From: Candidatus Omnitrophota bacterium
Lineage (GTDB): Bacteria > Omnitrophota > Gorgyraeia > Aquiviventales > Aquiviventaceae
Direction of reading: 5' to 3'
NCBI GenBank assembly: GCA_016190215.1
Contig: JACPRA010000038.1
Location: 1 to 52,527, forward strand
DNA length: 52,527 nt
Part shown: one piece after another, positions 1 through 8,205 of the stretch
Position numbering within the stretch: position 1 is the stretch's first letter
Layout: each line of letters starts with the position of its first letter
Notes under the pieces: model-generated
The model's database searches: none
What the model saw: the letters and a program-made list of their open reading frames with translations, nothing else
What the model was told of the DNA's origin: nothing
Position numbers and translations under genes: made by a program

Positions 1-73
1 GCACCGTATCGGTCAGCGGCCGCAACCGCTCCCCGCGCCCGCCCGCCAGGATCACCGCCTGAGTCGCCCGCAT
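1..73 (-). CDS. hddC: Sugar-1-phosphate nucleotidyltransferase, N-terminal fragment (HddC-like)
   Basis: Only the first 24 codons lie in the window; the gene runs off the left edge. They start at an ATG at 73 and include AVILAGGRGERLRPLTDT, the GxGxRxxPLT nucleotide-binding loop of sugar-phosphate nucleotidyltransferases. Position after hddA and gmhA on the same strand suggests the enzyme that activates D-glycero-D-manno-heptose 1-phosphate with GTP. The family is seen directly; the substrate is inferred from context. A hairpin-forming heptamer repeat separates it from gmhA. A different sugar nucleotidyltransferase cannot be excluded from so short a piece. Confidence 0.7.
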   Translation of the reverse strand, partial: MRATQAVILAGGRGERLRPLTDTV

Positions 74-82
74 CAGCGTACG

Positions 83-166
83 CAGCACACAGCACACAGC
101 ACACAGCAAACAGCAGACAGAGGAAACGCCGTCATGAAATGCCTGTGTGCTGTGTGCTGTGTGCTG
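83..166. repeat. Inverted heptamer repeat element, copy 1 (24-bp perfect stem)
   Basis: Units of CACACAG on the left (83-106) and CTGTGTG on the right (143-166) form a perfect 24-bp inverted repeat around a 36-nt loop. Bases 103-147 match 3765-3809 on the opposite strand at 43 of 45 positions. The element fills most of the gap between gmhA (stop at 179) and hddC (start at 73), so it would fold as a hairpin in a shared mRNA. There is no T-run as in an intrinsic terminator. Confidence 0.85.
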
Positions 167-178
167 AATTCAGCAGGT

Positions 179-793
179 TCATGCGGGATACTCGGCGCGG
201 CCGATGACCAGGTCCACCAGCGCGAGCAGCCACAACTGGTGCAGTGTCTCGACCAAATTGTAGGCGGAACTGTCCGCCCAAAAGTTCACGTCTCCCAGCC
301 GCCGCAGCGGGTTATCCGGCGCAAACCCGGAGAGCGTGACCACCGCCGCGAACGATGCGCGGCGGGCCGCCTCGCAGGCACGCAGCACGTTGGCGGATTT
401 TCCGCTGGAGGAAATGGCGATCAGCACGTCGCCCGCATCGCCGTAGAGCTCCACCGCCTGCTCCATCCACCGCTCATAGCCGTAATCGTTCGCCAGGCAG
501 GTGATCAAATCCGCCTCGTTGAAGTTGACGGCGCGGATGCGCGCGTTTTTCGTCAGGTCCACCGCCACGTGGCTGGCTATCGCCGCACTCCCGCCGTTGC
601 CCACGAGGACCACTTTCTTCCCGTCCCGCGAGGCAGCACTCACCAGCTCCTTGACTCGCACCAGGTCCGGGATCCAAGCGGCGGAGTCGCGCAGCATCGC
701 CTGAAACTGCTCCAGGTAGCGCGCGAGAAATTCGCCGTCGCGGATGTCCGCCGGCTCACGCGCCACGCGCGGCTCAGGCGGCGTGGATGTCAT
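179..793 (-). CDS. gmhA: SIS-domain phosphoheptose isomerase (GmhA-like)
   Basis: The 204-residue product has one SIS sugar-isomerase domain: phosphate-binding loops VGNGGSA (64-70) and SSSGKS (128-133), and a C-terminal ETLHQ segment as in GmhA. GmhA converts sedoheptulose 7-phosphate to D-glycero-D-manno-heptose 7-phosphate in the cytoplasm, the first step to activated heptose. The start ATG overlaps the stop of the upstream ABC exporter (ATGA). With hddA upstream and a nucleotidyltransferase downstream it fits a GDP-heptose pathway. Family assignment is solid; isomerase activity is inferred from motifs and context. Confidence 0.85.
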   Translation of the reverse strand: MTSTPPEPRVAREPADIRDGEFLARYLEQFQAMLRDSAAWIPDLVRVKELVSAASRDGKKVVLVGNGGSAAIASHVAVDLTKNARIRAVNFNEADLITCLANDYGYERWMEQAVELYGDAGDVLIAISSSGKSANVLRACEAARRASFAAVVTLSGFAPDNPLRRLGDVNFWADSSAYNLVETLHQLWLLALVDLVIGRAEYPA

Positions 794-2652
794 CCGGCGG
801 CTCCCACCGGTTGCGGAGCGGCCGGCTGCTCGGACCCGCCCGACCCTTCGGCATATAGCCGCGCGTATAGCCCGCCGCGCTGCACCAGCTCCTCGTGCCG
901 CCCCTGCTCCTGGATCCGCCCGTCCTCCAGCACCAGGATGCGATGCGCATCCTTCACCGTGCTGAGCCGGTGCGCGATCACGATGACGATCGCGTCTTCA
1001 TGCAGGCTGTGGATCGCCTGGTACACCGCGCGCTCGGTCAGGGTGTCGAGGGCGCTGGTGGCTTCATCAAAGATCAACACCTGCGGCCGGCGCAGGATGG
1101 CGCGCGCGATCGCCAGCCGCTGGCATTGCCCGCCGGAGAGCCGCAGCCCCCGGTCTCCCACCACGGTGTCATAGCCCTCGGGCAGCGACACGATGAAGTC
1201 GTGGAGCTGCGCGATGCCGGTCGCCCATTCCAGCCGCCCCGGCTCGATGCCCTCCTGGCCCAGCAGCAGGTTGTCGCGGATGGTCGCGTTGAACACGAAC
1301 ACGTCCTGCGACACCGAGCCGATGCCGCCGCGCCACGCCGCCAAATCCAGCCGCTGTAAGTCCACATTGTTCACCGTGATCGTGCCGGCCTGCGGGTCCG
1401 CCAGCCCCAACAGCAGGTGCGCGATGGTGCTCTTGCCGGAGCCGGTCGGCCCGACGATCGCCGTCACGGTGCCGCGCGCCATCGCCGCGCTGACGCCGCG
1501 CAGCACGCCATGCTCCGGCCGGCTCGGATAGGCGAACGCCACGTCGCGCAATTCGATGCGCTCCACGCGCCCCACGCTGGCACCGCCGCGGCGCTCCTGG
1601 GGCAGTTCGCGCAGCACTTCGTCAATCACTTCCAGGTTGCGCGCGTACTTGTGCATCTCGACGCTGGCCCGGTTGATCGTCGCCAGCGACGGAGCGATCC
1701 GCCGGATGGCCAGGAGGAACGCCGCCAGCATGGACACGCGGAAGCCCCAGCCGGGCCGAAAACACGTGACCGCCCCCAGCGCCAGGACGATCGCCACCGC
1801 GATCACCTCGTTGACCAGCATCGGGCCGTTGCGATAGCCCACCAGCCGCAGCTCCGGGACCAGCTCCTTGGCGAGCAGCGCATCCTGCCGCGCCACCAGC
1901 GCCGCCTCCAGCCCGTGCGCCTTGACCACCCGCAGCCCGTCAATGGCATCCACTTGCAGCTTGCTCTGCTCGGAGCGCACGTCATAGAGCGTGCGGCCGT
2001 GCGCCGCCGCGCGCCGGTCGGCATACCAGCGCCAGCCCTGCACGCCGGCGACCGCCAGCAGGCCGATCACCAGCGTGGCCCACCATGAGAGATACAGCAA
2101 CAGCCCGATCATAAGCGCGCTGGTGACGATCCCGGTCAGGAACAACCCCAACTGCGTGATCGCGCCGGCCAGCGATTCCCCGGGCGCATTGATGTCGTTG
2201 ACCACCGCGCCGCGCGAGCGCCGCGCCATCGCGTCGTACCGGGCGTGCAGGAACCGGTCCAGCATCAGCGTCTTGACGCTCCGGCGCAGCTTCACCGCGA
2301 TGGCCGCCGTGTAATACTGGCCGAGCAGCACCGAGACGCCGTGCGCCACAAACAGCACCGAAGAGACGGCCAGCACGCTGAAGATGAGCGCCGGCAATGT
2401 CGCCGGCCATCCGGCGGCTTGCACGACCCCGGCCATGGCGCGCACCACCCCGTTGCCCATGGCCCGGTCCGGCAGGGTCAGCAGGTCCAACAGCGGCACG
2501 GTCAAGCCGATGGTCAGCGTTTCCAGCAGCGCCCCGCCCGCCATGAGCAGCAGGATGGCCAAGGTGGGCTTCGGGTACGGGCGCACCGCCACCCGCCAAT
2601 AGAAATCCCAGGTATTGGCCGGCCGCTCCAGGGCTGCGGACTCCATCGTCAT
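790..2652 (-). CDS. ABC exporter, fused membrane and ATPase domains (MsbA-like)
   Basis: A 620-residue half-transporter. The N-terminal half has about six membrane segments (hydrophobic stretches near 30-60, 88-112, 160-200 and 275-320). The C-terminal half is the ATPase: Walker A GPTGSGKST (401-409), signature LSGGQCQR, Walker B VLIFDEATSALD and switch His in IAHRLST. Such homodimers flip lipid-linked glycans or lipids across the inner membrane. It sits between hddA and gmhA with ATGA overlaps on both sides, so it is co-translated with the heptose genes and may export a heptose-containing lipid-linked sugar; that substrate is inference. The last ~25 residues are a Gly/Pro/Ala-rich tail. Confidence 0.88.
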   Translation of the reverse strand: MTMESAALERPANTWDFYWRVAVRPYPKPTLAILLLMAGGALLETLTIGLTVPLLDLLTLPDRAMGNGVVRAMAGVVQAAGWPATLPALIFSVLAVSSVLFVAHGVSVLLGQYYTAAIAVKLRRSVKTLMLDRFLHARYDAMARRSRGAVVNDINAPGESLAGAITQLGLFLTGIVTSALMIGLLLYLSWWATLVIGLLAVAGVQGWRWYADRRAAAHGRTLYDVRSEQSKLQVDAIDGLRVVKAHGLEAALVARQDALLAKELVPELRLVGYRNGPMLVNEVIAVAIVLALGAVTCFRPGWGFRVSMLAAFLLAIRRIAPSLATINRASVEMHKYARNLEVIDEVLRELPQERRGGASVGRVERIELRDVAFAYPSRPEHGVLRGVSAAMARGTVTAIVGPTGSGKSTIAHLLLGLADPQAGTITVNNVDLQRLDLAAWRGGIGSVSQDVFVFNATIRDNLLLGQEGIEPGRLEWATGIAQLHDFIVSLPEGYDTVVGDRGLRLSGGQCQRLAIARAILRRPQVLIFDEATSALDTLTERAVYQAIHSLHEDAIVIVIAHRLSTVKDAHRILVLEDGRIQEQGRHEELVQRGGLYARLYAEGSGGSEQPAAPQPVGAAG

Positions 2653-3683
2653 GGCGCCACCAGGTGTTCGGTTGGGGCCGGCGCCGCGGCCGGCGTCTCC
2701 TGCGGCTCGTAGAAAATGATGCGGCTGCCGTCGTGCTCGAAGCGGAAGGGCACGTGCAGCAGCCCGTCCAGCGCCTCGCGCACCCGGGCCTGCTCCTCCG
2801 GCCGCACGAACAGCAGGAGGAACCCGCCGCCGCCGGCACCCAGCAGCTTGCCCCCGATGGCGCCGGAGCGCCGGGCGGCATCGTAGCAGTCGTCAATGTG
2901 CGGGGTGGAAATCTTCTCCGTCAGGCTCTTCTTCACCTGCCAGCTCTCGTGCAGCAGCCGGCCGAACTCCTCCAGGCCGCCCCCGCCCTGCAGCACCCGG
3001 ATGCCCTCGTCCACCATCTGGTGCATCGCCCGCAGCTCCTGGGTCTTGGCGGGTGTCACGCGCACCTGCTGCTCCGCGATCTCCGAGGCCGTCCTCGACA
3101 ACCCGGTGAAGAACAGCATGAGATGGTCCTGAAACGCGGCCAGCCGCGCGGCGTCCACGATCACCGGCGAGACCCGGAACGTGTCGCGGCTGGCAAACTC
3201 GATGCGGTTAAGCCCGCCGTAGGCGGTGACCACCTGGTCCTGGCAGCCGACGTGCTCTTTGAGCAGCTCCTGCTCCACGTGGATCGCCTCGCGCGCCAAT
3301 TGCGGCTTGCTGGGCATCTGCCCTTTCAAGCCGTAGAGCGCGTGCAGCAGCCCGACGGTGAACGAGGAGCTGGAGCCCAGCCCGGTGCGCGCCGGCAAGT
3401 CGCCCACGTGGTGCACTTCCACGCCCTGCCCGATGCGCAGGAATTTCAGCGTGGCCCGCACCGAGGGGTGCTGGATCGCGTCGTGGTCGGTCACCTGCTC
3501 GATGCGTGACCAGACAATGCGGCTGGTGTGCCCGAAGAACGGCGGCAGCCACCGGCAGGAGAGGTAGCAGTACTTGTTGATGGTGGTGGCCAGCACCGCC
3601 CCGCCGTGCTCGCGGTACCACACGGGGTAGTCGGTCCCCCCGCCGAAGAACGAGACGCGGAACGGCGTGCGGCTGATGATCAT
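2649..3683 (-). CDS. hddA: GHMP kinase, D-glycero-D-manno-heptose 7-phosphate kinase-like
   Basis: The 344-residue protein starts MIISRTPFRVSFFGGGTDYP and has the GHMP ATP loop LPARTGLGSSSSF (about 97-109) and a C-terminal GAGGGGFLLL motif, as in HddA-type sugar kinases. HddA phosphorylates heptose 7-phosphate at O-1 before guanylyl transfer. I chose ATG 3683 because it begins the conserved fold. The frame stays open upstream to an ATG at 3773 and would add 30 Cys-rich residues (LCAVCCV type) encoded wholly by the heptamer repeat, so that extension is probably artefactual. The upstream ribosome site is weak. The stop overlaps the ABC exporter start. Confidence 0.85.
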   Translation of the reverse strand: MIISRTPFRVSFFGGGTDYPVWYREHGGAVLATTINKYCYLSCRWLPPFFGHTSRIVWSRIEQVTDHDAIQHPSVRATLKFLRIGQGVEVHHVGDLPARTGLGSSSSFTVGLLHALYGLKGQMPSKPQLAREAIHVEQELLKEHVGCQDQVVTAYGGLNRIEFASRDTFRVSPVIVDAARLAAFQDHLMLFFTGLSRTASEIAEQQVRVTPAKTQELRAMHQMVDEGIRVLQGGGGLEEFGRLLHESWQVKKSLTEKISTPHIDDCYDAARRSGAIGGKLLGAGGGGFLLLFVRPEEQARVREALDGLLHVPFRFEHDGSRIIFYEPQETPAAAPAPTEHLVAP

Positions 3684-3703
3684 ACTGCGCCACCACCATT
3701 TGA

Positions 3704-3820
3704 AGCACACAGCACACAGTAAACCGGCACACAGCACACAGCACACAGCACACAGCCAACAATCCACAGGCATTTCATGACGGCGCTTCCTCTGTCTGCT
3801 GTCTGCTGTGTGCTGTCTGC
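3704..3820. repeat. Heptamer repeat element, copy 2 (inverted relative to copy 1)
   Basis: Left side: two runs of CACACAG units (3704-3719 and about 3727-3755). Centre: a unique core. Right side: CTGTSTG units (3790-3820). Bases 3765-3809 are the reverse complement of 103-147 with two mismatches. The element covers the gap before hddA and the last ~15 codons of the radical SAM gene, encoding its QTAHSRQQTEEAPS tail and its stop. Confidence 0.85.
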
Positions 3821-5334
3821 AAGGAAGGCTCTGCGGCGTATTGCCGCTTGAGTTTATGTGCTGCCATGTCCTTGATGTGCGCCGCGGTCGCCGCGCCGAA
3901 CTTCCGCTCCACCATCTCCAAGTACCGGGGGGCGCGGAAATAGGTTTGGAACGCCTCGTCCCGGAACCGCAGCACCTCGCCCGCCGTCAGGTGCTTCGTG
4001 GGCAGCGGCAGGGTGTCCTCCGCGTGCTGCGAGTAGCCGGCCCAGGACGAGGGCAGCGCCCAGCCCTGCGCCAGCGCGTCGCGGTAGAGCGGCGAGCCGG
4101 GGTACGCCATCGTCGAGTAAAAGTTCGCGAACTCGCAGTTGAGCTCCAGGGCCATGTCCAGCGTCTCCTGCATGGTCCGCAGGTCGTCTTCCGGCAGGCC
4201 GAAGATGTAATTGCCGATGATGTGGATGCCGGCCTCGCGGACTTTCGTGATCGTGCGGTAGACGTCGTCCTGGTCGAAGCCCTTCTGCACGTCCTGGCGC
4301 ACCCGCGCGTTGGCCGCCTCGATGCCGAAGGCCAGCCAGTTGACGCCGGCGCGCTTGAGCTTGTCGAGCATCCCGTCGCGCACCGTGTCCACGCGCGCGT
4401 AGGCCCAGATGTTGAGGTCGTAGCCGCGCTCGATGATCCCGTCGCAGATGCCCAGCACGTGCTTGGGGTGCAGCACGAACATTTCATCCGCGATCTTCAC
4501 GTTGCGCACCCCGTAGCGCTCGACGAGCAACCCGAGCTGGTTCACGACGTGCTCCACGCTCCAGAAGCGGTAGCTGTTCACGCCGGATTTATAGCCCAGC
4601 ACCCCCTCGCCGCTTTTGAAGGGCGCCTGGATGCAGCAGAAGCTGCAGTGGTACGGACAGCCCAGCGTCGTGTAGACGGCGGCATACGGCTGGCGCTTCA
4701 GGCCGTCAAGGGTATGCCAATTGTGCGCGCGGTACTTTCCCATCGGCAGAAGGTCCCACGCGATCATCGGCATCTCGCCGTTCAAATCCTGGAGCAGCGG
4801 AGCCGGCTCGGTGGAGCGGATCGCGCCGTCCTCCCGGTACCACAGCCCGCGCACGCGATTCAGCGCGGGCGAGGAGGACTTCAGCGCCTCCAGCAGCTCG
4901 GCCATCGTGTAGAGCCCTTCGCCGCCGGCGACGAAATCCACGTCCTCTTCCTCCAGCGTGCGCTCGGGGAGTGCGGCCACATGGCCGCCCACCATCAGCA
5001 CCTTGGCCTCGGGCCAGCGCCGCTTGACGGCGGTGCAGATCGCCCCGGCCGCGGTCATGTTCTGCGTGGAGGCCGAGGGTTGGTGGCCGTAGACCACGAC
5101 GGCGACCAGGCGGGGCCGCATCGCTTCGATCCGTTTCGCGGCGTCCTCGGCGCTTAAGCTGTCCGCTTCGGTGTCGAGGATCGCCACCCCGTAGCCTTTG
5201 CGGCTCAGGAAGGCGGCCATCAGCCCGGCCCATACCGGCGGCTCGATCGCGGAGAGCGACTCCCCCAGCGATTGGTACGTCCGCAGCCGGTCTCCCGGAT
5301 TCACCAGCACGATATCCAGTGGTCTGTTTGACAT
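3775..5334 (-). CDS. B12-binding radical SAM protein
   Basis: About 519 residues. An N-terminal cobalamin-binding-type Rossmann domain (about 5-150, with VMVGGHVAALPE) is followed by a radical SAM domain with TTLGCPYHCSFCC (C-x3-C-x2-C for the 4Fe-4S cluster, near 227-234). This architecture (BchE/class B methylase-like) carries out methylations or ring rearrangements at unactivated carbons. Its place in a glycan locus suggests modification of a sugar or lipid carrier, which is inference. ATG 5334 is used; a GTG directly before it at 5337 is equally close to the GGAG site. The C-terminal tail QTAHSRQQTEEAPS comes from heptamer repeat copy 2. Confidence 0.8.
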   Translation of the reverse strand: MSNRPLDIVLVNPGDRLRTYQSLGESLSAIEPPVWAGLMAAFLSRKGYGVAILDTEADSLSAEDAAKRIEAMRPRLVAVVVYGHQPSASTQNMTAAGAICTAVKRRWPEAKVLMVGGHVAALPERTLEEEDVDFVAGGEGLYTMAELLEALKSSSPALNRVRGLWYREDGAIRSTEPAPLLQDLNGEMPMIAWDLLPMGKYRAHNWHTLDGLKRQPYAAVYTTLGCPYHCSFCCIQAPFKSGEGVLGYKSGVNSYRFWSVEHVVNQLGLLVERYGVRNVKIADEMFVLHPKHVLGICDGIIERGYDLNIWAYARVDTVRDGMLDKLKRAGVNWLAFGIEAANARVRQDVQKGFDQDDVYRTITKVREAGIHIIGNYIFGLPEDDLRTMQETLDMALELNCEFANFYSTMAYPGSPLYRDALAQGWALPSSWAGYSQHAEDTLPLPTKHLTAGEVLRFRDEAFQTYFRAPRYLEMVERKFGAATAAHIKDMAAHKLKRQYAAEPSLQTAHSRQQTEEAPS

Positions 5335-5358
5335 CACTCTTCTGTCTCCTGGTGGGTG

Positions 5359-6291
5359 CTAGACATTGGCATACCCTGACCGGCGGATGACCTGGTACCC
5401 CTTGATCAACTCGGCGATGCCCGCCTGCAACGACACGGCCGGCTTGAACCCGGTGCGTTCGATCTTGGCGTTGCTGACGATGTAGTTGCGCTGGTCCGGG
5501 TCCTGGCCGATCTCCGCCTCCGCGATGGAGAACTTGGGCCACTGTTTCTTGATCTCGTCGCACAATTCCCGCTTGGACAGGTTGGCGTCGCTCAACCCCA
5601 CGTTGTACGGCTGGCCCTGCATCGCCTCGAAATGGGCCAGGCCGTGCAGGAACGCCCGCGCCACGTCCCGCACATGGATGTAGTTGCGCTTGAAGTGCGC
5701 TTGGAACAGCACGATGAAGCCGTCCGTCACCGCGCGGTACACGAAATCGTTGACCAGCAGGTCCAGCCGCATCCGCGGGCTCACGCCGAAGGCGGTCGCC
5801 AGGCGGAACGTCAGGCTGTTGCCTGCCTCGAGGACGCGCTGCTCCGCGTCCACTTTCAGGCGGCCGTACAGGGAGATGGGCTTCAGCGGGGTCTCCTCGG
5901 TGCAGTGGATGCCCTCCTGCCCCACGCCGTAGCCGCTGTTCGTCGTCGGGAACAGCACCCGCTGCGAGCGGCTGCGCAGCTCCAGCACCAGCTGGACCGC
6001 CTCCAGGTTCACGCTGCGCGCCTCCTGCGGGTGCCGGTCGCACAACGGGGCGCCGGTCAAGCAGGCCAGCGGCAGGATGATGTCCGCCGTCTTCAGGCAG
6101 CGCTCCACCAGCGCGCGGTCCCGCGCGTCGCCGCGCACGATGGTCAGCTTCGGGTCATGGCAGCAGTCCAGTAGCGAGTTTTGCTGGTAGAGAAAGGCGT
6201 CCAGCACCGTGACCTCATGCCCGGCCGCCAGGAACGCCGGCACGATGACGGAGCCGAGATAGCCGGCCCCGCCCGTTATGAAGATACGCAT
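5359..6291 (-). CDS. NAD-dependent sugar epimerase/dehydratase (extended SDR)
   Basis: 310 residues with the Rossmann NAD loop TGGAGYLGS (6-14) and active-site Y142-x3-K146 (YGRLK); TTNSGYG supplies the Ser/Thr region. It acts on a nucleotide-sugar, but the exact reaction (4-epimerase, 4,6-dehydratase or reductase) cannot be read from the motifs. Its first codons overlap the end of the GDP-fucose-synthase-like gene by 16 nt, so the two are translationally coupled. It is followed 24 nt later by the radical SAM gene. Confidence 0.8.
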   Translation of the reverse strand: MRIFITGGAGYLGSVIVPAFLAAGHEVTVLDAFLYQQNSLLDCCHDPKLTIVRGDARDRALVERCLKTADIILPLACLTGAPLCDRHPQEARSVNLEAVQLVLELRSRSQRVLFPTTNSGYGVGQEGIHCTEETPLKPISLYGRLKVDAEQRVLEAGNSLTFRLATAFGVSPRMRLDLLVNDFVYRAVTDGFIVLFQAHFKRNYIHVRDVARAFLHGLAHFEAMQGQPYNVGLSDANLSKRELCDEIKKQWPKFSIAEAEIGQDPDQRNYIVSNAKIERTGFKPAVSLQAGIAELIKGYQVIRRSGYANV

Positions 6292-7235
6292 GCCACCTCC
6301 GATGATCGCCGTGCCTGATGCTCACGAAACCACGCATACGTCCGCTCGATCCCCTCGCGCAGCTCCGTGCGGGGCGCCCAGCCCAGCGCCCGGATCGCCG
6401 AGGAGTCCAGCCGCTTGTCCGGCGCGCCGTCCGGCCGCGACGCATCCCAGCCGATCCCGCCCTCATATCCCACCACCCCGCGGATCAGCTCCGCCAGCTC
6501 GCGGATGGTCTGCGACGTTCCGGAGCCGACATTGATCGGCTCCGCGCCCTCTGCCCGGCTCAACAACGTCTCGCAGGCCGAGGCCATATCGTCCACGTGC
6601 AAAAACTCCCGCCGCGCGTTGCCGCTGCCCCACAGCGTCACGGACGGCCGGCGCGCGGCCTTTGCCTCATGGAACTTGGCGATCAGCGCCGAGAGGACGT
6701 GCGCATCGGGCCCCTCGAAATGGTCGCCGGGCCCGTATAGCGTGCATGGAATCGCGCTGATGAACCGCGTGCCGTATTGCCGGTTGTACGCGGCGCACAG
6801 CGACAGCCCGGCCAGCTTCGCCATGGCATACGGCTCGCTCGTCGGCTCCACCGGCCCGGTCATGAGCTGCTCCGGCCGCATCGGCTGCGGGCACGCTGTC
6901 GGATACATGCAGCCGCTGCCGAAATTCAGCAGGCGCGCGACCCCGGCTTTCCAGGCGCCGTGAATGAGGTTCGCTTCGATCATCAGGTTGTCGTGGATGA
7001 ACTGCGCCGGCTGCGCCTGGTTCGCGGCAATGCCCCCGACCCGGCCGGCCGCCAGGATGACCGTGTCCGGCCGCGCCGCCGCGAGAAACCGCTCCACCGC
7101 GCGCGCGTCGGTCAGGTCCAGCTCCTGCCGGGTCGCCGTCACAAGCCGCAGATCCGGCCGGCCCTCCCAGGCCCGCAGCAGCGCCTGTCCCAGCAGCCCG
7201 GTGTGTCCGGCGATGTAGCGCGCCTCGATGGGCAT
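6276..7235 (-). CDS. GDP-L-fucose synthase / GDP-colitose synthase-like SDR
   Basis: 319 residues, close to the usual length of WcaG/Fcl. The N-terminal loop IAGHTGLLGQALL, the GSGCMYP segment (Ser-Cys of the 3,5-epimerase/reductase active site) and Y136-x3-K140 (YAMAK) match the GDP-L-fucose synthase family. These enzymes epimerise and reduce 4-keto-6-deoxy sugars. ColC, which makes GDP-L-colitose from a 3-deoxy precursor, belongs to the same family. As a 3-dehydratase-type PLP enzyme is encoded at 16773-17930, a ColC-like role is plausible but unproven. No GDP-mannose 4,6-dehydratase is recognised in the window. Start ATG overlaps the stop of the UbiA gene (TAATG). Confidence 0.8.
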   Translation of the reverse strand: MPIEARYIAGHTGLLGQALLRAWEGRPDLRLVTATRQELDLTDARAVERFLAAARPDTVILAAGRVGGIAANQAQPAQFIHDNLMIEANLIHGAWKAGVARLLNFGSGCMYPTACPQPMRPEQLMTGPVEPTSEPYAMAKLAGLSLCAAYNRQYGTRFISAIPCTLYGPGDHFEGPDAHVLSALIAKFHEAKAARRPSVTLWGSGNARREFLHVDDMASACETLLSRAEGAEPINVGSGTSQTIRELAELIRGVVGYEGGIGWDASRPDGAPDKRLDSSAIRALGWAPRTELREGIERTYAWFREHQARRSSEVACVSS

Positions 7236-8200
7236 TACGGGCGGCCTCCCTGGTAGAGCACCGCCGCCGCGGCCGCGGCCCACAGCACCAGGTTCACCAG
7301 CATCGGCCGGTCGGTCAGCACGCTTTGCGTGGGATCGCCGCCTTCTTCCTTTCGATACACCAAGTACAGGTAGCGGAAAAATCCATAGAGGACGAACGGC
7401 ACGGTCAGCAGCATCCCGGAGCTGGAGCCGGCCTTGCGCGCCATTTCTTCGCTGGCGGCGTAGAGCGTGTAGCTGACGAGGGCGGCGGCGGTCAGCGCGC
7501 CGATCATCATGTCGAGAAACGCCAGCGGGTACTCCGCCAGCACCTGCCGGTGGCCCTCCGCGCCGCCCTCGAGAAACACCTGCTCGTGGCGCCGCTTGCA
7601 CAAGCCGATGAAGAGCGCCAGCAGCGTGGTGCAGATCAGGAGCCAACTGCTCATTGCCACCCCGATCACCACAGCCCCGCCAACCACGCGCAGCAGGTAG
7701 CCGGCCGCGATCGTGAACACGTCCAGGATCACGACGTGCTTCAAGCGGATCGAATACGCCAGGTTCAACACCCAATAGACCGCCAAGACCGTCGCGAGCG
7801 CCGGGCTGAAGGTCCAGGCCGCGGCCATGGACACCGCCAGCAGCCCGGCCAGCGCCAACTGCGCCTCCCACCCCGACAGCGCGCCGGAGGCCAGCGGCCG
7901 CAGCCGCTTGTGCGGATGCCGCCGGTCCGTCTCCCGGTCGCGCAGGTCGTTGAGCAGGTAGATCGAGCTGCTCATCAGGCAGAACAGCCCGGTGGCCGCC
8001 GCCGCGCGCCAGACGCTGCCCGGATCCCGCAGCCCCTGCGAGAAAAAGAGCGGGGTCAGGACAAAGAGATTTTTCACCCACTGCGCCGGGCGCAGCGCCG
8101 CGCCCAGCGCGCGCAGCCGCCCCCATCCGCGAGCCGCGCGGCGAGCCGGCGGCGCGGTTTCCAGCACCGGGTCCAATACGTTCAGCTCCGATTCGCTCAT
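7235..8200 (-). CDS. UbiA-family prenyltransferase, polyprenyl-phosphate phosphoribosyltransferase-like
   Basis: 321 residues with about eight membrane helices. The first Asp-rich motif NDLRDRETDRRHPHKRLRP (84-102) and the later YSIRLKHVVILDV and CKRRHE segments match decaprenyl-phosphate phosphoribosyltransferase (DPPR synthase) better than ubiquinone-pathway UbiA. DPPR synthase transfers 5-phosphoribose from PRPP to a polyprenyl phosphate at the membrane, giving a lipid-linked pentose donor for GT-C transferases. Two GT-C-like transferases lie in the same locus. The partner phosphatase and the DprE1/E2 epimerase were not recognised here. ATG at 8200 follows the E1-beta stop by 5 nt; an open frame further upstream is only a shadow of that gene. 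Confidence 0.82.
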   Translation of the reverse strand: MSESELNVLDPVLETAPPARRAARGWGRLRALGAALRPAQWVKNLFVLTPLFFSQGLRDPGSVWRAAAATGLFCLMSSSIYLLNDLRDRETDRRHPHKRLRPLASGALSGWEAQLALAGLLAVSMAAAWTFSPALATVLAVYWVLNLAYSIRLKHVVILDVFTIAAGYLLRVVGGAVVIGVAMSSWLLICTTLLALFIGLCKRRHEQVFLEGGAEGHRQVLAEYPLAFLDMMIGALTAAALVSYTLYAASEEMARKAGSSSGMLLTVPFVLYGFFRYLYLVYRKEEGGDPTQSVLTDRPMLVNLVLWAAAAAAVLYQGGRP

Positions 8201-8205
8201 CGCGC

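Noticed and set aside
83-166. CRISPR array
   Set aside because: The unit is 7 nt without spacers and no cas genes are present.
134-1174. Plus-strand frame starting with MKCLCAVCCVL
   Set aside because: Its start is the heptamer repeat and the rest is antisense to gmhA and the ABC exporter.
3683-3773. 30-residue Cys-rich N-terminal extension of the GHMP kinase
   Set aside because: It is encoded entirely by heptamer repeat and lacks family similarity; MIISRTPF begins the conserved domain.
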